Shown here in pieces: positions 56,541 through 64,000 of a stretch of DNA of 64,000 bases. The first letter of the stretch is position 1; each line of letters opens with the position of its first letter. The notes beneath the pieces are model-generated. The model ran no database searches. It had not been told where the DNA came from and saw only the letters and a list, made by a program, of their open reading frames with translations. The position numbers and the translations under genes were made by a program. The DNA is from Candidatus Cacconaster merdequi (GTDB lineage Bacteria; Bacteroidota; Bacteroidia; Bacteroidales; UBA932): contig JAGHVK010000066.1 of assembly GCA_018064345.1 (NCBI GenBank), forward strand, positions 52,540 to 116,539, read 5' to 3'.

Positions 56541-57398
56541 ATGTACGATGACTGTCAGCTGATATGCATTCTCGGACCTACGGCCTGCGGGAAGACCCGC
56601 TATGCCGTAAGCCTTGCACGGGAGATTGGGGGTGAGATTCTCTCTGCGGATTCCCGTCAGGTATATCGAGGGATGGATATAGGTACAGGGAAGGACCTTT
56701 CCGATTACGGTGATGTGCCTTACCATCTGATAGACATAGTGGATGCAGGTACCAAATACAATATTTACCAGTATCAGAAAGATTTCGAGGAGGCTTTCCG
56801 GGATGTCACCGGTCGTGGAAAAAGAGCGATTCTCTGCGGAGGCTCGGGCCTTTACATTGAAGCCGCCACCTGCGGGTACTATCTTCCTGACGTTCCGGCC
56901 GACCAGGCTCTGAGGGAGAGCCTTTCTAAGTTGCCGACAGAAGAGCTCATATCCCGCTATGAGGCTATCCGCAAACCTCACAACAAGACCGACTACGATA
57001 CCCGTCAGCGTCTGATACGCGCACTGGAGATAGCCATATATGAAGAGAATCACCCGGTGCAGCGCACTTCGTATCTTCCCAAGAAGACAAAGTACTTGGG
57101 AATCAATGTTTCGAAGGAGGTACGCAATGCAAGGATCGATGCAAGGCTCTCATCAAGGCTCGAAGAGGGGATGATTGATGAGGTGCAGAGATTGCTCGAG
57201 TGTGGCATCAAGCCTGAGGATCTCATATATTACGGGCTTGAATACAAGTTCGTTACGCTCTATCTCACCGGAGAGATGGATTATGATACTATGGTTCAGC
57301 GGCTCAGGACTGCGATTCACCAGTTCGCCAAGCGCCAGATGACCTGGTTCCGGGGGATGGAACGCAAGGGGATTGAAATAGAATGGATTGACATATAA
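56541..57398 (+). CDS. miaA: tRNA dimethylallyltransferase
   Basis: MiaA adds the dimethylallyl group to A37 of tRNAs reading UNN codons, which include the two tRNA-Leu of this window. The 285-residue protein has the Walker A 'GPTACGKT' (residues 12-19), 'ADSRQVYRGMDIGTGK', 'YNIYQYQKDFEEAF', 'GGSGLYIEA' and the C-terminal 'RQMTWFRG'. It is a little shorter than the 300-316 residues of the usual protein. Confidence 0.94.
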   Translation: MYDDCQLICILGPTACGKTRYAVSLAREIGGEILSADSRQVYRGMDIGTGKDLSDYGDVPYHLIDIVDAGTKYNIYQYQKDFEEAFRDVTGRGKRAILCGGSGLYIEAATCGYYLPDVPADQALRESLSKLPTEELISRYEAIRKPHNKTDYDTRQRLIRALEIAIYEENHPVQRTSYLPKKTKYLGINVSKEVRNARIDARLSSRLEEGMIDEVQRLLECGIKPEDLIYYGLEYKFVTLYLTGEMDYDTMVQRLRTAIHQFAKRQMTWFRGMERKGIEIEWIDI

Positions 57399-57418
57399 CA
57401 ATGTAATTTTAAGACGAT

Positions 57419-58492
57419 ATGAAAAAGACACTTACTCTTATCCTGGCCCTTCTGCCGCTCGTTACTTTCGCTCAGAAGGCTACTGAACTCAAGTATGTTG
57501 ATGCCAAGGAACTTATGGTCATCAACCAGGGGTTCGACAACACCGAAGATTTCTACACACGCCTGCCTGCCGACATGAAGGATGTGACCCGCAAGGAAGT
57601 CTGGGACCTCGGCCTGAACTCTGCCGGACTCGCTGTGCGCTTCTCGACTGACAGCAAATGCATCGGAGCGCAGTGGACTCTTCTCAACAACTTCGGAATG
57701 AACCATATGGCGAAGACTGGAGTCTGCGGTATCGACCTCTACATCCTTACTGAAGAGAATCAGTGGGTGTTCATAGGTACGGCTCAGCCTAACGGCAAGG
57801 AATCCCGCAATGTATTTCTCCGCAACATGGAGGGCAAGATGCACGACTATATGGCATATCTTCCTCTTTACGACGGAGTTACAAAAGTTGAGATTGGCGT
57901 GGATTCTTCAGCTGTCATTGAAAAGCCTCACAGCACGATTCTCAACAGAGGCTCCGAGAAACCTATAGTGTTCTACGGCACAAGCATCACGCAGGGCGGA
58001 TGCGCCACCCGTCCGGGAATGGTATATACCTCCATCATCAGCCGTGCAAGGAATCAGGAGTGCATCAACCTCGGTTTCAGCGGCAACGCCCGTATGGACA
58101 AGGCTCTCGCAGAGACCTTGTCACGTATCGATGCTGACCAGTATGTAATCGACTGCCTTCCAAACTGCACTACACAGATACTGAAGGACAGCGCCTATTT
58201 CTTCATGACCTATCTTGCCAAGGAGCATCCGGATGTCCCTATTTTCATGGTGGAGAATGTGGATTACAAATATGGCTTCGCTGACCTCAAGACAAAAGGC
58301 GATACAATCGAGAAGAACGCCTACTGGAAGGAACTTTACCGGAAACTCCGCAAGGAGGGATACAAGAACCTGATTTACATCCCTGAGAAAGATCTGTCAG
58401 GCGACAGTGAGTGCACCGTTGACGGAGCACACCGCACTGACCTCGGATTTATGGTGATGGCAAAGGGATTCATGAAGTATCTTAAAAAGTAG
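57419..58492 (+). CDS. Exported SGNH/GDSL hydrolase
   Basis: A 357-residue protein with signal peptide 'MKKTLTLILALLPLVTFAQK'. An N-terminal beta domain (about 25-180) comes before the SGNH core: S189 in 'FYGTSITQGG', 'LGFSGNARM', 'DCLPNCT' and D335/H338 in 'VDGAHRTDLGF'. Such enzymes remove acetyl or other esters from polysaccharides. It lies before the susC/susD pair, 120 bases upstream, and may deacetylate the glycan that this locus imports. Confidence 0.88.
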   Translation: MKKTLTLILALLPLVTFAQKATELKYVDAKELMVINQGFDNTEDFYTRLPADMKDVTRKEVWDLGLNSAGLAVRFSTDSKCIGAQWTLLNNFGMNHMAKTGVCGIDLYILTEENQWVFIGTAQPNGKESRNVFLRNMEGKMHDYMAYLPLYDGVTKVEIGVDSSAVIEKPHSTILNRGSEKPIVFYGTSITQGGCATRPGMVYTSIISRARNQECINLGFSGNARMDKALAETLSRIDADQYVIDCLPNCTTQILKDSAYFFMTYLAKEHPDVPIFMVENVDYKYGFADLKTKGDTIEKNAYWKELYRKLRKEGYKNLIYIPEKDLSGDSECTVDGAHRTDLGFMVMAKGFMKYLKK

Positions 58493-58503
58493 ATTGCCAT
58501 ATC

Positions 58504-58533
58504 TTGAGATATTCCGGCAAATTTGTATCTTTG
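58504..58533 (+). promoter_or_regulatory. Promoter of the susCD locus
   Basis: TTG (58504-58506), a 19-base gap, TATCTTTG (58526-58533). A leader of about 75 bases, AT-rich near the ATG at 58612, suits strong translation. Confidence 0.75.
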
Positions 58534-58611
58534 TCCTTAATATACCCCTAAATAGAAGATTCGATATAAAGTCTTTTTAACCAAAATTCTAATTTATTAA
58601 ACCATTTTTCA

Positions 58612-61600
58612 ATGAGACAGAAAACAAACATCAAGAAGATGTCCGCGAAATTCGCAGGGCTCTTTATGGTTGTTGCAGCGCTCCTGCTCGCTACTCCGCA
58701 GCAGGCTGCCGCTCAGACAATCGATGTGAAAGGCACCGTCATCTCTTCAGCTGACGGTCTGCCTGTAATCGGTGCTTCTGTATTGGAGAAAGGGACTACC
58801 AACGGAACCGTAGCCGCTGCTGACGGATCTTTCAAGATTCGTGTAAAGCAAGGTGCGGTATTGGAAATCTCAGCCGTCGGCTATGCTACCCAGCAGGTCG
58901 AAGTAAAGGGTGAGACCGTTGATGTCATTCTCTCGGAAGACAGTGAATGGCTCGATGACGTTGTCGTTGTCGGTTACGGTGTACAGAAGAAGAAACTCGT
59001 CACCGGATCCACCGTTCAGGTCAAGGGAGAAGATATCTCCAAACTCAACACCACAAGTGTAATCGGAGCTCTCCAGGCTCAGTCTCCTGGTGTTCAGATT
59101 ACTCAGAACTCAGGTTATCTTGATGCAGGCTTCAAGGTAAATATCCGTGGTCTCGGTACTACCGGTGATGCTGAGCCTCTCTACGTCATCGACGGTGTCG
59201 CAAACGGTAGCCTCAGCGCACTCAACCCTTCAGACATCGAAAGCATCGACGTTCTCAAGGATGCCGCTTCTGCAGCAATCTACGGAGCCCGTGCAGCCAA
59301 CGGTGTAATCCTCGTCACCACCAAGAAGGGTAAGGAAGGACAGAGCTATGTTACTTACGACGGATACTATGGCTTCCAGAACCTTTACAAGATTCCTACA
59401 GTCCTCACCGCTCAGGAAATGATGTCAATTCAGGATGAGCAGCGTGCAATGGACGGTCTCGACCCTTGGAACTGGCCTCTTCTCCTCGGTGAAAAGGCTT
59501 ATAACAAGGTCAAGAGCGGATGGCAGGGAACCAACTGGATCAAGGAGATGCTCAACAAGAACGCCCCTATCCAGAGTCATTCCGTAACCGTTGCCGGTGG
59601 AACTGAACGCAACACCTACTCCCTCGGTTTCACATATATGTCACAGGACGCTACAATGGGTGTTCCTGATATGATTCCGGGAAGCAGGAAGATGAACTTC
59701 CGTGTAAACAACGAATATGTTGCCTTGAAGAAGAACGACCTCAAGGTCCTCACTATAGGTGAGACCCTCAACTACAGGTTCGGAAAATCACACGGATACT
59801 TCGGAACAGGAGACAAATACTCAAACAACATCCGTGACGGTATCCTTCACTCTCCTTTCCTTCCTGCATACAACGATGACGGCTCATTCTACAGCCTTCA
59901 GCAGCAGTATGAGGACAAGTATGACTGGGACGTTGCCAACGCAGACGATGTGAACCCTCTGGAAAAACTTGCATTGAGCAATGAGAACGAAAGCCAGAGC
60001 CACTACCTCCAGGCAAGTGCATACGTTGATTTCCAGCCTATCAAGAATCTCCATTTCAAGAGCCAGTTCGGTTATATGATGGGTGCAAGCGCAGGTCACT
60101 CTCATTCTCCTATCTATGAGATTGGTCGTATCACAAAGCACACCGTGAATACTGTTTCTCAGAGTGCAAGCATGTACAACCGCTTCACTTGGGATAACAC
60201 AGCCAGCTATGCATTCGATGTCAAGGAACACCATATCGAGGTACTCGGCGGTGCTTCAATCGAAAGCTGGGGTAACGGCACATCAATAAGCGGTACAAAG
60301 AACGATTTCATCTTCAACGATCTCGAGCACGCTTATCTGAGCAACTGTACATCTCTTACCACCAATGCCAATGACATCAAGGGTTCTCACAACACTGATG
60401 GAAGGCTCGCTTCATTCTTCGTAAGGGGCAACTGGAACTGGAAAGAGAAATATATGGCTTCCGTTACAGTACGTGCCGATGGTTCATCTAACTTCGCAGA
60501 AGGTCACAGATGGGGTATATTCCCTTCAGTATCTGCTGGTTGGGTAATATCAAACGAGCCTTGGATGGAATCTCTCAGAGGTAGCGTCGATTTCTTGAAG
60601 CTCCGCGCTTCCTGGGGTCAGAACGGTAACTGCAACGTAAATGCGTTCGAATACCTCAACCTTCTCAAGACCGGCAACCTCGACGGAAACGGTTATCCTT
60701 TCGGCAATATGGGTGCAAATGCAACAGGTACATACTCTTACAAGATCACCAATCCTGACCTTACCTGGGAGACATCTGAACAGATTGACCTCGGTATCGA
60801 TGCAAGGTTCCTCAGAAGCCGTCTCGCCTTTGAATTCGACTGGTATCGCAAGGCTACCAAGGACTGGCTTGTAACAGCACCTATCCTTGACCACTACGGT
60901 GCAGACGCTCCTGCAGTGAACGGTGGTGACGTTGTCAACTCCGGTCTCGAGCTTGCTCTCCGTTGGAACGACAATGTCGGTGACTTCAACTATGGTGTAA
61001 GCGTAAACGGTGCATTCAACAAGAACCGCATCACCCGTATCGCAAATGCTGATGGTATCATCCACGGACCGGGCGGAGGAGACGATGGTATTCTCTGGCA
61101 CGGATGCGACGAAATCTATCGCGCTGAAGTAGGTATGCCTATCGGTTATTTCTTCGGATATGAGACTGCCGGCGTATTCCAGACAGAAGAGGAAATCGCC
61201 AATTACAAGGGAGCAAAGCTCTTTGGCGAAAGCACACGCCCAGGTGACCTCATCTTCGTGGATAAGGACAAGAACGGAGTCATTGACGAAGGCGACCGTA
61301 CTATGATCGGTGACCCTCACCCTGACTTCACAATGGGTCTTTCACTCAATCTCGAATGGAAGGGCATCGACTTTGCTCTTACCGGCTACGGTGCATTCGG
61401 CCAGCAGATCTTCACCTGCTACCGCAGTGTCATCGACGGTGCTTCAGGAAACTTCTCAGACCAGATTCTTCAGAGATGGTGCGGTGCAGGTACATCCAAC
61501 AGATATCCTCGCCTTTCATTCTCAGGTAACAACTGGAACAAGGTTTCTGACATCTATCTTGAAAACGGCGACTACTTCAAGATCCAGAACATCACTCTCG

Positions 61601-61809
61601 GATATAATATCGCCAAGGCATTCAAGAACTTCCCTCTCCAGACCCTCAGAGTTTACGTAAGTGCGCAGAACCTCTACACATTTACCAAGTACTCAGGAAT
61701 GGATCCTGAAATCGGTTATGGTGCAAACGACAGTTGGGCACAGGGCATTGACCTTGGCTACTATCCAAGCACACGTAATATCCTCATTGGTCTCAGTATT
61801 AAATTTTAA
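58612..61809 (+). CDS. susC: SusC/RagA-family TonB-dependent outer-membrane transporter
   Basis: A 1065-residue protein. A signal peptide region ('MSAKFAGLFMVVAALLLATP', cleavage after 'AAAQ') is followed by a CarboxypepD_reg-like domain ('IDVKGTVISSADGLPVIGAS'), the conserved 'LDDVVVVGYGVQKKKLVTGS', a plug domain ('YVIDGVANGSLSALNPSDIE', 'VLKDAASAAIYGARAANGVI') and a 22-strand barrel ending '...GLSIKF' with C-terminal Phe. It imports a glycan or peptide together with SusD. No cognate regulator or glycoside hydrolase is seen in the window; the locus runs off the end. Confidence 0.96.
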   Translation: MRQKTNIKKMSAKFAGLFMVVAALLLATPQQAAAQTIDVKGTVISSADGLPVIGASVLEKGTTNGTVAAADGSFKIRVKQGAVLEISAVGYATQQVEVKGETVDVILSEDSEWLDDVVVVGYGVQKKKLVTGSTVQVKGEDISKLNTTSVIGALQAQSPGVQITQNSGYLDAGFKVNIRGLGTTGDAEPLYVIDGVANGSLSALNPSDIESIDVLKDAASAAIYGARAANGVILVTTKKGKEGQSYVTYDGYYGFQNLYKIPTVLTAQEMMSIQDEQRAMDGLDPWNWPLLLGEKAYNKVKSGWQGTNWIKEMLNKNAPIQSHSVTVAGGTERNTYSLGFTYMSQDATMGVPDMIPGSRKMNFRVNNEYVALKKNDLKVLTIGETLNYRFGKSHGYFGTGDKYSNNIRDGILHSPFLPAYNDDGSFYSLQQQYEDKYDWDVANADDVNPLEKLALSNENESQSHYLQASAYVDFQPIKNLHFKSQFGYMMGASAGHSHSPIYEIGRITKHTVNTVSQSASMYNRFTWDNTASYAFDVKEHHIEVLGGASIESWGNGTSISGTKNDFIFNDLEHAYLSNCTSLTTNANDIKGSHNTDGRLASFFVRGNWNWKEKYMASVTVRADGSSNFAEGHRWGIFPSVSAGWVISNEPWMESLRGSVDFLKLRASWGQNGNCNVNAFEYLNLLKTGNLDGNGYPFGNMGANATGTYSYKITNPDLTWETSEQIDLGIDARFLRSRLAFEFDWYRKATKDWLVTAPILDHYGADAPAVNGGDVVNSGLELALRWNDNVGDFNYGVSVNGAFNKNRITRIANADGIIHGPGGGDDGILWHGCDEIYRAEVGMPIGYFFGYETAGVFQTEEEIANYKGAKLFGESTRPGDLIFVDKDKNGVIDEGDRTMIGDPHPDFTMGLSLNLEWKGIDFALTGYGAFGQQIFTCYRSVIDGASGNFSDQILQRWCGAGTSNRYPRLSFSGNNWNKVSDIYLENGDYFKIQNITLGYNIAKAFKNFPLQTLRVYVSAQNLYTFTKYSGMDPEIGYGANDSWAQGIDLGYYPSTRNILIGLSIKF

Positions 61810-61822
61810 TTGAGGAATGGAT

Positions 61823-63682
61823 ATGAAAAAGATTCTTTATACAATAGTAGCAGTAGTTGCACTTTGCTCTGTCGCTTCTTGTGAGAAATTCCTCACCACT
61901 GAACCTCTTGACAGGCAGAGTTCTGCCGGTTTCCCAAGCAGTGAGGCGGAAGCCGAACAACTGGTGACTTCCATCTATGGAAGCATGCTCTACGTCTCTC
62001 CTGAGACCAGCACACAGCTGTACCTTGCACAGCTCGCATCTGACGAATGCCTCGGCGGCAACGTCCCTGCCAATGCGAACATCGCACACAGCCTTATGAA
62101 GTACAGCTCAAGTACCAATGATTTCCAGCCTATGTGGAGGCGCCTTTATACTATGATAAACAAGGCCAACGCCACTCTTGAAATCCTCAGTTCCTGGGAT
62201 GGTTTCAAGGATAAGGAACTCCAGAAGAGGCTGATTGCCGAGACCCACTTCCTTCGTGGATATGCATATTGGGAACTGGCTCTCTCATTCGGTGAAGTTC
62301 CTATTCACCTTACAAATGATGGTGTGAACGCAAAGCGCGCAAGCATCGATCGCGTATATGGTGTCATCGCCCACGAAATCAGAGAGGCTATCAATACTTT
62401 GCCAAACGCAATCTATCCTGCAGGACATCCTCTTGAGGGTCACGCAACCAAGGCTGCGGCTCAGGCTCTCCAGGCTCGTATCTTCCTGTTCTACACAGGC
62501 CGTTACGACAAGACCGAACTCCCTGCAATGACAGATGAGGAAGGCAAGACAGTTGAAGGTTCAGCTCCAGTCACAAAGTCTATGGTCATCACTGACATAG
62601 ATGATTGCATAGCGAACTCAGGCCACGCACTGATCAGTGACCAGCGCAATCTCTGGCCATATTCTGCTGAAATCCTTAACAAGAACAAAATCGGTGTCAC
62701 CTACAAGTATGCCGTAGAGAACGAACTCAAGTGGGCAGGAAACGGATGTATCGAAACTGTTTTCGCTGAAAAGCACAATCTTACCGCCATCAGCGGCGCA
62801 ACTGAGTGCTTCTCAAACACTCTCGCTGCATTCTTCACTCCTCCTAAGGGAAGCCGTACATACAGCGAAGCTACCGTCCAGTACTCTTATCCTTTCTCTG
62901 AAGGTTGGGGTCAGGGCCCTGTAGCTCCTAATATGGTTGAAGACTGGCTTGCCTGGGAATCTGCTCAAGGCAAGAAGGACCCTCGTCTCACCGGTTCAGT
63001 ATGGGCAACAGAAATCAGGCATCCGGATGGATTCCCTAATGGTGAAGTCCTTATCGACAAGAGAATGGATCCGAATGAGGCCGGCTATTCAGTTGCTTCA
63101 ATTTACTATGAGCAAACAGGTTACTACCAGAAGAAGCTCATCGTTGTAGGATGCTGGAATGATGAAGCAGGCAAGTGGAATCAGACATTCATGCCTGTAC
63201 TCTATCCTGGTCTCACAACAAGGGATCACTTCTGCTACACCAATGCCACCGACGTCATCCTTATCCGTTTCGCCGACGTTCTCCTCATGCAGTCAGAGCT
63301 TAAGCAGGATGTCACAGGTATCAACCTCGTGCGTGAACGTTCAGGCTTGGATCCAATCGCTTCTTACTCATTGGAAGCTCTCCAGAATGAGCGTCGTTAT
63401 GAGCTCTGCTTCGAAAGCCAGCGCTGGTACGACCTTCTCCGTTGGTCAGGTCCGTCACTTGAATATGCAGGTCAGATGTTGAACAAGAAGAACGGATTCA
63501 AGATTGTGAACGAGGCTAAGGTCGTTGATATGCCTTACTACGATTATGCTGCCCGTCTGAAGGAGACCCAGGGCTACTGGCCAATCCCTCAGGACGAAAT
63601 TGACAAGTCAGAAGGCCAGCTTACACAGAATCCAGGTTGGGATAGTCCTAACGCAGCTTTCAAGGGCTGGAACGCAATTTAA
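61823..63682 (+). CDS. susD: SusD/RagB-family surface lipoprotein
   Basis: A 619-residue protein from the ATG at 61823, which a TGAGGA ribosome site precedes at 6 bases; the ATG at 61817 is too near it. Lipoprotein signal: 'MKKILYTIVAVVALCSVASC' (Cys20). The SusD fold reads 'DRQSSAGFPSSEAEAEQLV', 'AETHFLRGYAYWELALSFGE', 'HATKAAAQALQARIFLFY' and 'LIRFADVLLMQSEL', ending with 'YWPIPQDEIDKSE'. It covers the SusC barrel as a lid that binds the ligand. Confidence 0.95.
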   Translation: MKKILYTIVAVVALCSVASCEKFLTTEPLDRQSSAGFPSSEAEAEQLVTSIYGSMLYVSPETSTQLYLAQLASDECLGGNVPANANIAHSLMKYSSSTNDFQPMWRRLYTMINKANATLEILSSWDGFKDKELQKRLIAETHFLRGYAYWELALSFGEVPIHLTNDGVNAKRASIDRVYGVIAHEIREAINTLPNAIYPAGHPLEGHATKAAAQALQARIFLFYTGRYDKTELPAMTDEEGKTVEGSAPVTKSMVITDIDDCIANSGHALISDQRNLWPYSAEILNKNKIGVTYKYAVENELKWAGNGCIETVFAEKHNLTAISGATECFSNTLAAFFTPPKGSRTYSEATVQYSYPFSEGWGQGPVAPNMVEDWLAWESAQGKKDPRLTGSVWATEIRHPDGFPNGEVLIDKRMDPNEAGYSVASIYYEQTGYYQKKLIVVGCWNDEAGKWNQTFMPVLYPGLTTRDHFCYTNATDVILIRFADVLLMQSELKQDVTGINLVRERSGLDPIASYSLEALQNERRYELCFESQRWYDLLRWSGPSLEYAGQMLNKKNGFKIVNEAKVVDMPYYDYAARLKETQGYWPIPQDEIDKSEGQLTQNPGWDSPNAAFKGWNAI

Positions 63683-63695
63683 TTAGCTAATGATC

Positions 63696-64000
63696 ATGAA
63701 AAATACAATCAAGACTATTGCATTTGTCGTTGCTTTGGGCGGAATGTTCGCTTGCTCTCCTATCGAGGACCAGAGCCTGCGTGACAAGTATGTCACCAAT
63801 GCAGGCAAGCCCCTCACATCAGAGGAGATTACAAAGCATCTGACTGTAAGTCAGCCAAAGGCTGCTGAATACGAAGACTTCTATGTTGAAGTCAAGAATG
63901 ATGACCCGAACACTGCGGGAGTATGGCATTTCACCACCAGTGGCGGCGATGCTATCCTCTTTGCGAAGAACGGTTCCTACACTTATACCGCCAATGGAGA
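63696..64000 (+). CDS. Surface lipoprotein, N-terminal part (SusE/F position)
   Basis: The window ends within this gene. From ATG 63696 (an in-frame ATG also occurs at 63690) the first 101 codons read a lipoprotein signal, 'MKNTIKTIAFVVALGGMFAC' (Cys20), followed by a beta-rich domain ('LTVSQPKAAEYEDFYVEVKN', 'AGVWHFTTSGGDAILFAKNG', 'YTYTAN') that looks like a PKD/Ig-like module. Lipoproteins placed after susD usually bind glycans at the cell surface. The C-terminal domains are outside the window. Confidence 0.8.
   Translation, partial: MKNTIKTIAFVVALGGMFACSPIEDQSLRDKYVTNAGKPLTSEEITKHLTVSQPKAAEYEDFYVEVKNDDPNTAGVWHFTTSGGDAILFAKNGSYTYTANG

Noticed and set aside
56013-57053. 346-codon frame on the minus strand
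   Set aside because: It covers two genes on the plus strand, one of which (miaA) is certain.
60550-61320. 256-codon frame on the minus strand within susC
   Set aside because: Shadow of the SusC barrel; no start context or family features.
1-64000. CRISPR arrays, insertion sequences, phage or conjugation genes
   Set aside because: No evenly spaced direct repeats, transposase, integrase, terminase or relaxase sequences were seen; the recurrent short motif is unevenly spaced and in both orientations, so it is not a CRISPR.

Overview
The window is chromosomal DNA from a member of the phylum Bacteroidota, most likely order Bacteroidales. Direct support: a SusC/SusD pair, AsnA-type asparagine synthetase, GldH-like and RicT genes next to each other, a single-subunit cytochrome b of the succinate dehydrogenase/fumarate reductase type, lipoproteins with short lipoboxes, and many promoters of the Bacteroidota form (TTTG or TTG, a gap of 17-21 bases, then TAnnTTTG) instead of -35/-10 boxes. 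Base composition is near 50% GC. The genus cannot be fixed from the sequence. I see no phage, insertion sequence, conjugative element or CRISPR array.

Layout. 1-1400: end of an S10-type ribosomal operon (rpsS, rplV, rpsC), closed by a strong terminator straight after rpsC. 1538-6643: a lipoprotein serine hydrolase, then overlapping shikimate-pathway genes aroB, a fused aroD-aroA, and aroC. 6655-8099: two exported proteins of unknown role. 8103-14010 (minus): asnA and two S9 serine peptidases. 14183-15144: tRNA-Leu(CAA) with its terminator, a lipoprotein of flavin-oxidase fold, and a decayed nitroreductase gene. 15203-20113 (minus): an apparent operon of an [FeFe] hydrogenase, Xaa-Pro aminopeptidase, bleomycin-hydrolase-type peptidase and a YqiA-like esterase. 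20187-20819: HAD phosphatase. 20868-26272 (minus): a tight five-gene operon in which a membrane polyferredoxin and a Tat-exported aldo/keto reductase come before a flippase-like membrane protein, a PAP2 phosphatase and a Stealth-family sugar-phosphate transferase. 26317-28388: an outer-membrane barrel candidate, tRNA-Leu(UAA) and a kinase-fold protein. 28555-34359: a TolC/AcrA/AcrB-type efflux operon with a small PII-like protein at its end. 34454-36416: thioredoxin, a porin-like barrel and a polyprenyl diphosphate synthase. 36369-42502 (minus): TPR protein, U32 peptidase, holB, ricT, gldH-like, trmB. 42624-47547: DUF3109, YegP-like, MFS transporter, two membrane proteins of unknown role and hemW. 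47544-48221 (minus): an isolated sdhC. 48367-51148: pyrH, frr, DAHP synthase/chorismate mutase, smpB. 51160-53116: an aldehyde dehydrogenase and a 547-base intergenic region with several stem-loops. 53117-57398: rRNA methyltransferase, lgt, CNNM/CorC-type protein, an unknown gene, miaA. 57419-64000: SGNH esterase followed by a susC/susD locus that runs off the window.

The genes fall into housekeeping blocks (translation, aromatic amino acid synthesis, replication clamp loading, tRNA modification), envelope and export modules, and redox genes. aroB/aroDA/aroC and the distant DAHP synthase/chorismate mutase cover four shikimate steps plus chorismate mutase; aroE and aroK are not in the window.

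The most unusual signal is a short sequence close to GAAYCTGTYTTGAAATG. I found about fourteen copies or near-copies, in either orientation, nearly all at gene boundaries. They include three successive junctions of one operon and two places where the ATG of the next gene is the last part of the motif. One copy forms half of a 14-bp hairpin upstream of trxA. I know of no described element that matches it.
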